Below are positions 1-8,421 of a stretch of DNA of 64,000 nucleotides, piece after piece. Where the stretch lies: the NCBI RefSeq assembly GCF_001484965.1, contig NZ_LLYY01000022.1, forward strand, positions 1 through 64,000, in the 5' to 3' direction. The translations under genes and the position numbers were made by a program. The stretch comes from Shouchella shacheensis (GTDB taxonomy: Bacteria > Bacillota > Bacilli > Bacillales > Bacillaceae_D). The first letter of the stretch is position 1. The number at the start of each line of letters is the position of its first letter. Below the pieces are notes generated by a model, which saw only the letters and a program-made list of their open reading frames with translations, had not been told where the DNA came from and made no database searches.

Positions 1-156
1 TTAATTTTGAGGTCCGTTCATCTTTTTGGAGACTTTTTCAGTGGCCTCCATTTCTTCCAGGGTGTATTTATTGCGTTAATTGTTTTTACTTTTGTGAATA
101 AGTCTGCAAAAAAAGGAACTACCAATGGTGCTATCATTGAAAATAGGTCTAATTAA
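1..156 (+). CDS. C-terminal end of a membrane protein (partial)
   Basis: An open frame enters from the left edge and stops with TAA at 154-156, giving 51 residues. They include a hydrophobic stretch (GVFIALIVFTFV) followed by a polar, lysine-rich tail, as at the cytoplasmic end of a last membrane helix. The rest of the gene lies outside the window. No family can be named from this piece; it resembles the end of small Bacillus integral membrane proteins of unknown role. Confidence 0.55.
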   Translation, partial: LILRSVHLFGDFFSGLHFFQGVFIALIVFTFVNKSAKKGTTNGAIIENRSN

Positions 157-251
157 AAAAATTTCGCCACATTTCAGTGCGGTGCCATATCATGAACGAG
201 CAAAAGTTCTTGGTAGTTCATATATGTACATATTTTCCTCTGATCGAATTG

Positions 252-284
252 AAGCTCCCTGCAATGGTTGGTTACAGGGAGCTT
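252..284. terminator. Inverted repeat between converging genes, possible terminator
   Basis: AAGCTCCCTG (252-261) and CAGGGAGCTT (275-284) form a perfect 10-bp stem with a 13-nt loop. It lies between the 3' end of the partial gene on the plus strand and the MFS gene on the minus strand. Neither side has a long T-run, so if it terminates transcription it does so weakly. Confidence 0.45.
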
Positions 285-297
285 TGTAGACCAACCA

Positions 298-1488
298 TTA
301 TCTATTTTCACTCCGAAATGTCACAAACCACAAGCCCAGACATAGGAGTAATACTCCTGCGGCTACCAAGTACACGAACCGCACACCCATGGTTTCAGCA
401 ATCAACCCCACCGTTAACGCCCCGATGCCGAACGCTAATGTAGTAACGGCTTCGTTAACTGCATAAACGTGAGGCAATTTTGCTGTGGCGACTTTCTGCT
501 GCAAAATGGTATGCACCCCAACCCCTCGTAGCTGTTGGAAGATCCCAATCCCCACCGATAGCAATAGAGCCATAAGAGGTACGGTAAGGAAAGCAAAGAT
601 TCCAGTCACAAGCGCCGATCCAAGAAACTCAATCAGCACGATCCGTGTAAGTTGACGCTGTAAAAATTGCTCGCGTGCATAAACGATAACTCCTGTCAGG
701 ATCAGCCCGAGAAAGAAGCTAGCATTCATCCATCCCCACCAGACCTCGGAAACCCCAAGGGCTTCTTCAACGAAGATATAGACATTCGCTGCAATCCAAA
801 CAACCCCTACCGCCGCATCCATGAATGAAACGACAAGGATGTTCCGAAGCCAAGAAAGGCGTCGTACTTCACTCCAGCCTGTGAGCATTTCCATAAAGGG
901 GGAGCTTTGTTGCGTCTGTTCTCTGGTCACAGGTGCTTCTCGTCTAATCGTCCAGAAAATAATTGTTGCGATAACATACAGAGCAAAAACCACTATCAAT
1001 AAGGGCTGCGCACCGAACATGGCAAGGAATACGCCACCTAACGCCCAGCAGCTAAACTCCACCGTTTGATAGACGATAGCCGCTGTGCTGTTCGCTTTTA
1101 CAAGTGCTTCGTTTTGCACAACCCGTGGAATAAGTGCATCGCTTGCGGGATTAGAACATCCATCAAGAAAAGCGAGAAGGCTTATGAGGATGAAGATCAA
1201 AGACAGTTCCCCATAGAAAGCGACCAAAATTAGCAGCACAAAGAGGGCCGACTTTAACCTTTGTGCTGAGAGAAGAATCATTGGTAACGAGTAACGCTGA
1301 AAGAAAACGGGAACGACCAGGCCGGAAACAAATCGCGTAAATGTGATCGTAACAGGAACGAGACTCATGAGAACGGGCGAAGCACTGGCCTCATAGATGA
1401 TCTGCATTAAACAGACGATATAGAGCACCATGCCTGCACCGTTAAAAGCTTGCCCTGTCAGAAGGCGCGTAAAGGCACTAACAACCAT
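298..1488 (-). CDS. MFS transporter (12-TM drug-export type)
   Basis: About 396 residues with roughly 12 hydrophobic helices in the pattern of a Major Facilitator Superfamily permease. The sequence resembles the group of Bacillus permeases with short loops and a basic segment near the middle (TIRREAPVTREQ, around residue 185) between the two six-helix halves. The start is placed at the ATG at 1488 because GAGGGAG lies 7 nt upstream; an in-frame TTG at 1512 precedes it without a better site. Substrate cannot be told from sequence; efflux is the usual role in this group. It stands alone on the minus strand. Confidence 0.8.
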   Translation of the reverse strand: MVVSAFTRLLTGQAFNGAGMVLYIVCLMQIIYEASASPVLMSLVPVTITFTRFVSGLVVPVFFQRYSLPMILLSAQRLKSALFVLLILVAFYGELSLIFILISLLAFLDGCSNPASDALIPRVVQNEALVKANSTAAIVYQTVEFSCWALGGVFLAMFGAQPLLIVVFALYVIATIIFWTIRREAPVTREQTQQSSPFMEMLTGWSEVRRLSWLRNILVVSFMDAAVGVVWIAANVYIFVEEALGVSEVWWGWMNASFFLGLILTGVIVYAREQFLQRQLTRIVLIEFLGSALVTGIFAFLTVPLMALLLSVGIGIFQQLRGVGVHTILQQKVATAKLPHVYAVNEAVTTLAFGIGALTVGLIAETMGVRFVYLVAAGVLLLCLGLWFVTFRSENR

Positions 1489-1576
1489 ATCCAATCTCCC
1501 TCTCTGCTTCAATTTTCTGTTGTGTTAGAGAGAGGAAGAGTTACATAGGAATGATCGCTCCTTACCTTAGTGATAG

Positions 1577-2356
1577 TTACGTTGCTATATACGCTAATGA
1601 AATGACGTTATTCTTTAACCGTTTACATCCATTCGATAACATAATTTTCCTCATCGGTCCGTTTTCTTTATTCGTGGCACCCATATATGTTTTAGCCTTA
1701 CAATCTTTCTGCAATCTATATAACCCCAATTTATGAAGGGTAGCGCCGTGACCCACCCCCTTATACTTCGGGTGCATACCTAACCAGAATAACCGCCCCT
1801 CTTGATCGGTATCTGGCTCAATATGCGGAAACACAATTCCACCAGGCTCTCCATTAACCAGATAAGCCGTGAACATTTCACTATATTGAGTAGGAAGTTC
1901 TATTTCCATGCTGTTTAGATATTTCTTTGCTCTACTCTTGTCAACATTCATAACTTCTGCTAATAAATGGATTGATTTATGATCCGTAGGCGACCATACA
2001 ACATAGTCAAAATTCACCTTCTCTATTTCCTTTGAGAATGCCTTTGTATATAATACCCTTTCTCCTACAGTATTCATGAGTTCCCGAGTCCTATGTAACT
2101 TTTCAAGTACATGCGCAGGACATTCAAACGTTACTCTTTTATAGCCATAGGTTGGAGCAACAACAAGAAGTTCTTCTATCAATAAATCTACGGAATCAGA
2201 ATTTCTCACATCCTGTTGAAATACTTCTAACATGATAGTAGTGTCATTTTTTATACTATGTATGCCATAATGATTCAGTCGATTTAATAGACTATACACT
2301 TGTCTCTCCCCTTTTAAATAAAGTAAGAGCATATCTTGTACCCATTTCTGCCCCAT
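1577..2356 (-). CDS. GNAT family N-acetyltransferase
   Basis: 259 residues. The C-terminal half carries a GNAT core: a beta strand with GGIVFPHIEP, then LFWLGMHPKYKGVGHGATLHKLGLYRLQ, where KGVGHGATLH is the acetyl-CoA pyrophosphate loop (R/Q-x-x-G-x-G/A type), followed by a strand ending TNKENGPM. The N-terminal about 120 residues match no domain I recognise. The start is uncertain: AGAGGT directly abuts the ATG at 2356, and an ATG eight codons in is an alternative. It lies 5 nt downstream of fosB, so co-transcription is likely. Substrate unknown. Confidence 0.72.
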   Translation of the reverse strand: MGQKWVQDMLLLYLKGERQVYSLLNRLNHYGIHSIKNDTTIMLEVFQQDVRNSDSVDLLIEELLVVAPTYGYKRVTFECPAHVLEKLHRTRELMNTVGERVLYTKAFSKEIEKVNFDYVVWSPTDHKSIHLLAEVMNVDKSRAKKYLNSMEIELPTQYSEMFTAYLVNGEPGGIVFPHIEPDTDQEGRLFWLGMHPKYKGVGHGATLHKLGLYRLQKDCKAKTYMGATNKENGPMRKIMLSNGCKRLKNNVISLAYIAT

Positions 2357-2361
2357 ACCTC

Positions 2362-2784
2362 TTAACTATAAAACTCCATATGAGGCTTTTCCCGCTTATA
2401 ATACGCCAATCGATCTTGCAACGTACCCGTATGAAATTCGAACTTGTGGCCATCCGGGTCCGTGAAATAAATAGATTTCTTATCCTTTTCATCCCTAGGA
2501 CGACCGGTTAAGATGTTGACGCTCAGGCCCTCTAATTTCTTATAGACACGATCAAATTCAACTTCATCAATGGAAAAAGCAACATGAGTGTACGACTGAC
2601 GTATTTCATCACGGGGAATATCGTTCTCCAAATTAAGAGCCAGCCACATGCCGTTCAAATCAAAATAAGCCGTGCTCCTTCCTTTAACCAGTAGCTTCGC
2701 CTCGAATACATCTTGATAAAACGCAATGGATTTTTCCAGGTCTGAAACAGAAAACAAAAAATGATTAAGTCCCTTCACAACCAA
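2362..2784 (-). CDS. fosB: FosB, bacillithiol-dependent fosfomycin thiol transferase
   Basis: Vicinal-oxygen-chelate metalloenzyme that opens the epoxide of fosfomycin with bacillithiol in the cytoplasm. The 140-residue protein follows B. subtilis FosB almost throughout ([54 protein letters not shown]). The metal ligands are visible as His in GLNH, His in SYTH and Glu in KFEFH. I place the start at TTG 2784: it matches the family N-terminus in length and sits about 5 nt after AGGTGA; a GTG at 2793 would overlap that site. It is likely cotranscribed with the GNAT gene just downstream. Confidence 0.93.
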   Translation of the reverse strand: MVVKGLNHFLFSVSDLEKSIAFYQDVFEAKLLVKGRSTAYFDLNGMWLALNLENDIPRDEIRQSYTHVAFSIDEVEFDRVYKKLEGLSVNILTGRPRDEKDKKSIYFTDPDGHKFEFHTGTLQDRLAYYKREKPHMEFYS

Positions 2785-2827
2785 CTCTATCACCTCAACA
2801 AAATTATTCTAAATAACGTACATTCTC

Positions 2828-3448
2828 TTAAATGATATGAAGGATTTGGTAGCCAATGAACGCAGCCACGCCCCATATAAAGATAGCGGATATTTTATTC
2901 ATGGCGGCAATCATGGTTCCTTTCTGATCGAGCCTCCGAACGGTTTTTCCCATCAGCGCCAGGATGACAAACGCTACCCATGATACGAGAATACAGGCCA
3001 ACCCAAACGCCCATTTCTCCGCAACTTCTGTATATTGAATCGAGTTTGTGCCAATCACACCGACCGTATCTACTACTGCGTGGGGATTGAGCAATGAGAC
3101 CGATACGGCAAAAAGGATTTGTTTTCTTCCGGACATCGCTGCGTGCTTTTGATGCACTTCTTCGGCATTGCTTTGCCAGATGGACCAACCAATGTAGATC
3201 AGAAACCCAAAGCCAAGGACATAAAGGATGAACTGCAGCTCCGGGATTGTCATCACCACCACAGAGACACCCAGTATAGCAAGCAGAACTAAAATAGTAT
3301 CGCACAGGGCTGCTGTAACCACCACAGGCATGGTTCGCCTTAATTTTTGATGGGCAGCACCTTGGTTGAAAATGAAAATGTTTTGCGGCCCTAATGGGAG
3401 AATTAATCCGATGGATAAAATAAAGCCATGGAAAAAGGAACCAAGCAT
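2828..3448 (-). CDS. LysE/ArgO-type amino-acid exporter
   Basis: 206 residues, about six membrane helices. The N-terminal signature GLILPLGPQNIFIFNQGA is that of the LysE translocator family, which exports basic amino acids or related metabolites across the cytoplasmic membrane. LLNPHAVVDTVGVIG in the middle is the second family motif (NP at a helix start). AGGGAGGG lies just before the ATG. It stands alone, with no regulator next to it, and the substrate is not predictable. Confidence 0.85.
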   Translation of the reverse strand: MLGSFFHGFILSIGLILPLGPQNIFIFNQGAAHQKLRRTMPVVVTAALCDTILVLLAILGVSVVVMTIPELQFILYVLGFGFLIYIGWSIWQSNAEEVHQKHAAMSGRKQILFAVSVSLLNPHAVVDTVGVIGTNSIQYTEVAEKWAFGLACILVSWVAFVILALMGKTVRRLDQKGTMIAAMNKISAIFIWGVAAFIGYQILHII

Positions 3449-3614
3449 AAGACCCTCCCTTCGTCAATATCACCGAAGACCTTCTTATTCGTATGGGACC
3501 TTTGAAGAAATCAAGAAAGGCTTGTGATTTTGGCTCATGAAGTAAACGCCGTGATTAAGCACTAAGAACGCTAACCCTTTTAGTCAAGGACAGCGCTCTG
3601 ATGATTTACGTTTT

Positions 3615-4055
3615 TTACGAATCCAAAGATGTTTTAAACACATAACTGACTCTGTCATACCCCATCTTCTCCTCATAAAAGCGGTGAGCATCGGTGCGCT
3701 GTAGCCCCGATGACAAGGCCACATGGTCATAGTTATTTTCTTTGGCCCATTCATGTACGTAGGAAAGGAGTCTTTCCCCATATCCGTTTGAACGCATATG
3801 TTGTTCCGTCACGAAATCACAGACCCACACAAAGCGCCCGTAATAAAGAGTGATCATCGGTTTAAATCCAACCACTGCAGCCATTTCTCCTTGTTCATAC
3901 AAGGCGAACAATCGATACATATCCTTTTCTTTGGCCTCCAACACCAAATCGAGATACGCTTTTTCATCAAGGTGTGTACGCAGCTGATTCATCACGGGAA
4001 AGGCTGCAAGGATTTCCTTCTGTGTTTGAAGTTCTTTAATGGTTGGCGGATTCAT
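3615..4055 (-). CDS. GNAT family N-acetyltransferase
   Basis: 146 residues covering a single GNAT fold: [18 protein letters not shown] (strands 2-3), [31 protein letters not shown] (strand 4 and the acetyl-CoA loop, RSNGYGERL), and [23 protein letters not shown] (strand 5 and the terminal helix motif). This arrangement is usual for small soluble acetyltransferases acting on amines. AAAGGAG lies 7 nt before the ATG. The substrate is unknown. Confidence 0.82.
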   Translation of the reverse strand: MNPPTIKELQTQKEILAAFPVMNQLRTHLDEKAYLDLVLEAKEKDMYRLFALYEQGEMAAVVGFKPMITLYYGRFVWVCDFVTEQHMRSNGYGERLLSYVHEWAKENNYDHVALSSGLQRTDAHRFYEEKMGYDRVSYVFKTSLDS

Positions 4056-4266
4056 TGGTACGCTCCTTTTTCAAATGAGGTCCACTTATTTTCTCATTCG
4101 ACTTTTAATCATGAAATCCTGCTCATGCAATGCAAACATGGCGTACCTTCTCCATTTTCGTTCGTAATACAATTCGATTCCATCACTTATTTTGAGATTC
4201 ATAGTTTCGACTCCAATAGTTTAAATACCAGAAAAAGCGCTAGTAGTATAGTTTAGTCTTGATTTG

Positions 4267-4800
4267 CTAGTATAGTACTTTTTTGAAAACAAATTCGTTG
4301 CTCGAACTACCCTTAAAAAAATCTGCATTCTCAATATAATCGATACATTTAAAACCTAAATTCTTAACAAGTTTAATTGAGCGTTTGTTTCGAGTATCTA
4401 TATAAGCATAGTAACTAAAGTCTTTAAATTTACTATTTAAATCAGCTATCATCATTGACAACGCCTTGCTTGCATATCCTTCTCCCCACACTCTTGGATC
4501 TAAAACGTATGCCATCATGATACTGCTTTTATCTAATAGCACAGTTGCTTGAAGAGTGCCGATGTATTCTTTTTTTACAAAGGAATAGATAGCATAATTC
4601 AACCAAATCTCTTCTTCTTTTAAAGATCCCTTTTCTAAGATTTTGTACCTATCCTTTAATGCCTTTATAGATACTGGAGCATTCTCCGGAATATAAGTGT
4701 AAATTTTGTCATCTTGCAAAATGTCATAGAGATGTTCAGCATGATGACTATTCAACTCTTCCAAAAGGAGATCTTCTGTTCTTTCTCTACTTTGGTTCAC
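4267..4800 (-). CDS. RimJ/RimL-like GNAT N-acetyltransferase, separated from its promoter by IS110
   Basis: 177 residues of the RimJ/RimL branch: TEDLLLEELNSHHAEHLYDIL at the start, IGTLQATVLLDKSSIMMAYVLDPRVWGEGYASKAL (acetyl-CoA loop WGEGYA), then a terminal RNKRSIKLVKNLGFKC motif. The start is GTG 4800, with a purine-rich GAGGGGG site just upstream. That site spans the left end of the IS110 element (4811), so the insertion has come between this gene and its original promoter. Expression now depends on whatever reads out of the element. AT-rich compared with its neighbours. Confidence 0.8.
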   Translation of the reverse strand: MNQSRERTEDLLLEELNSHHAEHLYDILQDDKIYTYIPENAPVSIKALKDRYKILEKGSLKEEEIWLNYAIYSFVKKEYIGTLQATVLLDKSSIMMAYVLDPRVWGEGYASKALSMMIADLNSKFKDFSYYAYIDTRNKRSIKLVKNLGFKCIDYIENADFFKGSSSNEFVFKKVLY

Positions 4801-4826
4801 TATTAACCCCCTCGTATAGTATGTTT

Positions 4827-5010
4827 AGGCCTAGAAATCCCAGGCCACTTTCTCTTCCTTGCGGACGTAATCCAAGGGTTTCTTCTTGGACGTCTCTAGA
4901 TATTTCTAGATAATGGTCTTAGGATCATTTGGGACAATTCTTTCCCTCCTTGTAGCTCGACTACACGAAAAGACTGTTTCTCAGTGTACGTGCGGCACTT
5001 CCTACTCGCA
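4827..5010 (+). ncRNA. Candidate bridge RNA of the IS110 element
   Basis: The leader between the left end and the transposase has no convincing ORF but is rich in hairpins. GGCCT...AGGCC (4827-4847) forms a 5' stem-loop right after the inferred transcription start. A GACG/TCCAAG arm pairs with CTTGGACGTC further on (about 4863-4894), and TCTAGA-TATT-TCTAGA follows. Established for IS110 relatives such as IS621: an RNA from this region has loops pairing with target and donor DNA. Segments CTCTTC (4852-4857) and GGGTT resemble the flanking target halves, but these matches are short. The 3' end is a guess. Confidence 0.45.
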
Positions 5011-5177
5011 GGCTGAGCCCTCGGCCTCTCGAACTCGGAATCTAGTAGCCCTGAGGCGGCTTTGGATGCCGAAGGAGTTCTGATACACGAGGTTGATGAT
5101 CGGCGTTCACACTAGAGATATCTCGAGGCGTCCAAGAAAGGCCCATTGATTCTAAATCGAAAGGAGGATTTTCCCTT

Positions 5178-6407
5178 ATGCGCTATTTTGTAGGCTTAGA
5201 CGTGAGCTCCCGTGATATGAAAGTGTGTGTGCTTGACCAAGAAGGCGGGCAACTGGCTGCCTTTACGGTGACCAATGACGTGCCCGGAGCGACGGTGCTG
5301 AAAGAAAGACTGATGGAGATCATCGCCGATACAGAGGTTGACATCCTAAAGATCGGTCTAGAATCTACCTCCGTCTACAGCTTTCATCCATCGATGTTCT
5401 TGCATTATGACCCGGACCTGCAAGCCTATGGCGCCCAAGTGTTTGTCATCAACCCGAAGCAGATCGCCAACTTCAAGAAGAGCTATGCGGATATGAACAA
5501 GACCGATGAAATCGATGCCTTTGTCATTGCCGACTACATGCGCTTTGGACGCAATCAGATGTCCGTTGTGAAAGAAAGTCAGTATGTCGCTCTTCAACAG
5601 TTGACACGAACACGCTATCACTTGATTCAGGCGATGACCAAGGAGAAACAGCACTTTCTCCAGCATTTAAGTTTCAAGTGCAACACGTTTTCTCAAGAAG
5701 TCGATTCCTCGGTCTTCGGGCACGCGATGATGGAACTCTTCTTAGAAAAATATAGCCTGGAAGAACTGGCCCAGCTGCCACTTGAAGAACTGAGCGCCTT
5801 TTTGCAGGAAAAAGGCAAAAACCGGTTCCCGGATCCAGAAGCCGTCGCCACCTCGATCCAACGCGCGGTGCGCTCTTCGTACCGTTTGGACAAGGTGGTT
5901 GAGAATTCATTGGACGTCCTTCTCGGGACATCCATTGAACTGATCCGCTCCTTTCAACGCCAGATCAAAGAGATTGATAAGACGATTACACGCCTCATGG
6001 ATGGGGTCACGCAGACCTTGGCATCCGTTCCCGGCATTGGGCCCGTCTTTACGGCAGGCATCATCGCTGAAATCGGACAGGTGGAGCGTTTTCCAGATGA
6101 GACGAAGATCGCCAAATTCGCCGGCCTCTATTGGCGAAAACACCAGTCCGGCCGCTTTACCGCTGAAGATACATCGCTCACGCGTCATGGCAACCAGTAC
6201 TTGCGCTACTACCTCGTTGAAGCCGCCAACTCGGTCAGAAAGCAAGTACCGGAATACCAAGATTTTTACGCGAAGAAGTATCAGGAAGTGCCCAACCACC
6301 AACACAAACGTGCCCTCGTGCTAACCGCAAGAAAACTCGTGCGCTTGGTGGATGCGCTACTACGCACCCGTCAACTCTTCTCGCCAGAAAGGGGCGTGAA
6401 GCTCTGA
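5178..6407 (+). CDS. IS110 family transposase (DEDD recombinase)
   Basis: 409 residues. The N-terminal RuvC-like DEDD domain shows D8 (GLDVSS), E62 (GLESTSVY) and D110/D113 (KTDEIDA). The middle is helical. The C-terminal Transposase_20 domain begins at SVPGIGPVFTAGIIAEIG (about residue 282), with KIAKFAGL and SGRF downstream, where the nucleophilic serine is expected. The protein uses a guide (bridge) RNA to join donor and target DNA in characterised relatives. AAAGGAGG lies 9 nt before the ATG. No stop or frameshift interrupts it, so the element may still be active. Confidence 0.92.
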   Translation: MRYFVGLDVSSRDMKVCVLDQEGGQLAAFTVTNDVPGATVLKERLMEIIADTEVDILKIGLESTSVYSFHPSMFLHYDPDLQAYGAQVFVINPKQIANFKKSYADMNKTDEIDAFVIADYMRFGRNQMSVVKESQYVALQQLTRTRYHLIQAMTKEKQHFLQHLSFKCNTFSQEVDSSVFGHAMMELFLEKYSLEELAQLPLEELSAFLQEKGKNRFPDPEAVATSIQRAVRSSYRLDKVVENSLDVLLGTSIELIRSFQRQIKEIDKTITRLMDGVTQTLASVPGIGPVFTAGIIAEIGQVERFPDETKIAKFAGLYWRKHQSGRFTAEDTSLTRHGNQYLRYYLVEAANSVRKQVPEYQDFYAKKYQEVPNHQHKRALVLTARKLVRLVDALLRTRQLFSPERGVKL

Positions 6408-6533
6408 CCCATTTCCGTCAGAGAGCTACCTTTCGTATTTTCCAGTAAATACCATTAATTTACTGGTCTGGTTTCGTGCGGTCTTTTTTTCGACGACAGG
6501 TCTTTGACAACCAAATAAATCGGTTTTCTCAAC

Positions 6534-6554
6534 TTGACATACTACCGCAGGTCT
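6534..6554 (+). promoter_or_regulatory. -35 half of a promoter formed at the circular IS junction
   Basis: TTGACA at 6534-6539 has no matching -10 in the downstream flank. If the right end (CT, 6553-6554) is joined to the left end at the same CT, TATAGT (4815-4820) falls 17 nt away. In studied IS110 elements the junction promoter of the excised circle is built in this way and transcribes the bridge RNA. Confidence 0.55.
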
Positions 6555-6615
6555 CTTCGGTTATAAGAGGTGCTTTTGTGGCCGTCATGAATAGGCTCCC
6601 TTAATGCCTTAATTC

Positions 6616-7488
6616 TTACCATTCTTTCACCCCCACTGACGATAACTCCTTGAGAAAAATAGTTAAACAGGCAGAGAGCCATTTGTTTTTGTGATACGCC
6701 GTGTAAATGCCGGCGTACTCATCAGAAAGTTCAATCTCTGATGCTCTCAGTATCCCGTTCTCAATTTCGGTCTTGACTGCGAAGAATGGCAATAAAGAAG
6801 TCCCTAGTCCGCTCATAACACATTGCTTTATGGATTCAATACTCGGGAGTTCTACGATCTCACCTGATCGTTCCCCCATTTTCTGCACATATTCCTCAAA
6901 AGTAGGGCGCCAGCTGCACGATCGTTCTGGTAGGAATATTGTTTCTTCCGAAGTAGGCTGATTCGTACCAGTGGGAGAACCAACGAGAACCAGCTTTGAC
7001 TCTGTTAATTTTTTAATCGTTAATTCGTTTGATTGCCAACCTGACATTTCTACAAAAAGAACCACATCATAATCTCCACGTTTTAGTTGTTGCGTGACAT
7101 TTTGATAATCAATCGCTTTAACCTCCAGCTGGATAGTCGGATATTTTTCCATAAAAGATGGAATGAAATGGGGGAGCCAGTAAATCATTAACGATTCAGA
7201 AACACCAACGGTCAGTGTCCCAGAGGGTTCCTCATCTCCTCTTGCGGCCTCTATGGACTCGTGATATAGATTGATCATTTCATCAACATATGGATAAAAG
7301 CGTTCCCCTGCCTCCGTTAGAATGACGGTTTTCCCAAGCCTGTCAAACAATGGAGCCCCCAATTCTTTTTCTAGTTCTTTGATATGTGTCGTTACAGACG
7401 ACTGAGCGTATCCCAGTCTCTCTGCAGCTTTTTTGAACCCTCCGACATCCACAATGGTTTTAAATGTTACGAGTTGTCGCTGTTCCAT
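6616..7488 (-). CDS. LysR-family transcriptional regulator
   Basis: 290 residues: an N-terminal winged helix-turn-helix (FKTIVDVGGFKKAAERLGYAQ..VTTHIKELEKELGAPLFDR, residues about 5-60) and a periplasmic-binding-like effector domain. The start is the ATG at 7488, with AAGGGAG 5 nt upstream; the ATG at 7503 overlaps that site. It is divergent from a two-gene SMR operon (start 7635), the usual layout for a LysR protein that controls its neighbour, so the efflux pair is the likely target. Its 3' end faces the IS110 right end about 60 nt away. Confidence 0.88.
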   Translation of the reverse strand: MEQRQLVTFKTIVDVGGFKKAAERLGYAQSSVTTHIKELEKELGAPLFDRLGKTVILTEAGERFYPYVDEMINLYHESIEAARGDEEPSGTLTVGVSESLMIYWLPHFIPSFMEKYPTIQLEVKAIDYQNVTQQLKRGDYDVVLFVEMSGWQSNELTIKKLTESKLVLVGSPTGTNQPTSEETIFLPERSCSWRPTFEEYVQKMGERSGEIVELPSIESIKQCVMSGLGTSLLPFFAVKTEIENGILRASEIELSDEYAGIYTAYHKNKWLSACLTIFLKELSSVGVKEW

Positions 7489-7539
7489 GCGGTCTCCCTT
7501 CATTCAATAAAGTTGAACCATTCATTCAAATATATCTAT

Positions 7540-7568
7540 TTTACCGAATTATAAACCCATTATATAAT
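7540..7568 (+). promoter_or_regulatory. Putative sigma-A promoter of the SMR pair
   Basis: TATAAT at 7563-7568 lies 17 nt after TTTACC at 7540-7545, in the LysR-SMR intergenic region. The weak -35 fits a promoter needing an activator such as the divergent LysR protein. This is a reading by eye. Confidence 0.45.
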
Positions 7569-7634
7569 AAAGTCACAACAAACGAAAAACGAATAAGGCT
7601 CATCAGCATTTAAAGAACGGGGAGAGGTTCTATT

Positions 7635-7973
7635 GTGTTTTACTTTCTATTGATACTATCCATTGTGCTTGAAGTACTCGGGGCTTCCTTTATGCCAGCT
7701 GCCTCTAGCAATTGGACCATGTTTATCGTCGTTATGGGATTTTGGTATACAGCACTTTTTCTATACATTCATTTAACCAGTCAGTCAGAAGTAGGCATTA
7801 TCAGTGCTGTATTTACAGGTGGAGGAACGGTTTTTATTGCTATGTCAGGAATTATTCTTTTTGGAGAAACGATTTCATTTCTGAAATTCCTTGGTATTGG
7901 TTTAATTATTGTAGGAGTGATTGGTATCACTGTAAACCCAACATCTTCTTCGGGAAAGGAGTCCACACATTAA
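7635..7973 (+). CDS. SMR-family efflux subunit (with conserved Glu)
   Basis: 112 residues with four membrane helices, the size of small multidrug resistance proteins. The helix-1 glutamate that binds cation and substrate in the family is present (SIVLEVLGAS, E13). GIISAVFTGGGTVFIAMSGIILFGE corresponds to the helix-3 region. The start is GTG 7635 behind GGGGAGAGG. It is followed at 1 nt by a second SMR gene, so the two probably form an antiparallel heterodimer in the membrane. Control by the divergent LysR gene is likely. Substrate unknown. Confidence 0.82.
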   Translation: MFYFLLILSIVLEVLGASFMPAASSNWTMFIVVMGFWYTALFLYIHLTSQSEVGIISAVFTGGGTVFIAMSGIILFGETISFLKFLGIGLIIVGVIGITVNPTSSSGKESTH

Positions 7974-7974
7974 A

Positions 7975-8292
7975 TTGGGATATTTCTTGTTAGTCCTTAG
8001 TCTAGTCACTTCCATACTCGCCAATATCTGCGTAAAATTATCCTATGGTTTCACAAAGAAGTTAGCCAGTATAGGAGCATTCGTCTTTTACGGTCTATGC
8101 GCACTATTTTTAGTCTTAACCGTGAGATACATGGAGCTAGGGGTTTTATACGGGATTTGGGCAGGCCTCACTGTAGCAGGGACAGCCTTATTAGGAATGG
8201 TTTTCTTTGGAGAAAGCAGTAGCCGAAGAAAGTTCATTTCCATCGGTATCATTATAGTTGGTGTGGTTCTGTTACAATTGGAACCCCTTTAA
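7975..8292 (+). CDS. SMR-family efflux subunit lacking the helix-1 Glu
   Basis: 105 residues, four helices, second gene of the pair. The start is TTG 7975 with AAAGGAG 13 nt upstream, overlapping the end of the first gene. Helix 1 reads LSLVTSILANICVK, so the position of the otherwise invariant acidic residue is Ser, not Glu. The helix-3 motif LGVLYGIWAGLTVAGTALLGMVFFGE is well kept. This suggests an asymmetric heterodimer in which only the partner supplies the coupling carboxylate. A run of G follows the stop. Confidence 0.82.
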   Translation: MGYFLLVLSLVTSILANICVKLSYGFTKKLASIGAFVFYGLCALFLVLTVRYMELGVLYGIWAGLTVAGTALLGMVFFGESSSRRKFISIGIIIVGVVLLQLEPL

Positions 8293-8328
8293 TGCAGAGG
8301 GGGGGTTATTTCTAATAGGCCTTATACC

Positions 8329-8366
8329 CATATCCAGCGCAACCTCTTGCTCCATTCTCGCGCCTC
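8329..8366 (+). repeat. Direct repeat copy 1 flanking the methyltransferase/GNAT pair
   Basis: Starts CATAT, then GCGCAA-C-CTCTTGC and ends GCGCCTC. It matches 9747-9783 in the same orientation, with about four mismatches over the 30-nt core. The two copies bracket a two-gene unit. Confidence 0.5.
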
Positions 8367-8421
8367 GTTTGACGAATATCACCCTGCAGCTCTAGCGCCC
8401 GTTAGAAGATCTAAGAAATCG

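Larger units (their letters stand above)
4811..6554 (+). mobile_element. IS110-family insertion sequence, apparently intact
   Basis: The element carries one full-length DEDD transposase with a long 5' non-coding segment (about 365 nt) and a shorter 3' one (about 145 nt), as in IS110-group elements. No terminal inverted repeats are visible, which fits the family. I set the ends at CT dinucleotides (4811-4812 and 6553-6554). Joining the right end to the left end there puts TTGACA (6534-6539) exactly 17 nt from TATAGT (4815-4820). Removing the element gives an uninterrupted CCCC-CT-CTTCGG site. The boundaries are inferred, not demonstrated. Confidence 0.75.

Noticed and set aside
177-443. 88-codon plus-strand ORF at the left end
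   Set aside because: It lies antisense to the MFS gene 3' end and has no recognisable protein character.
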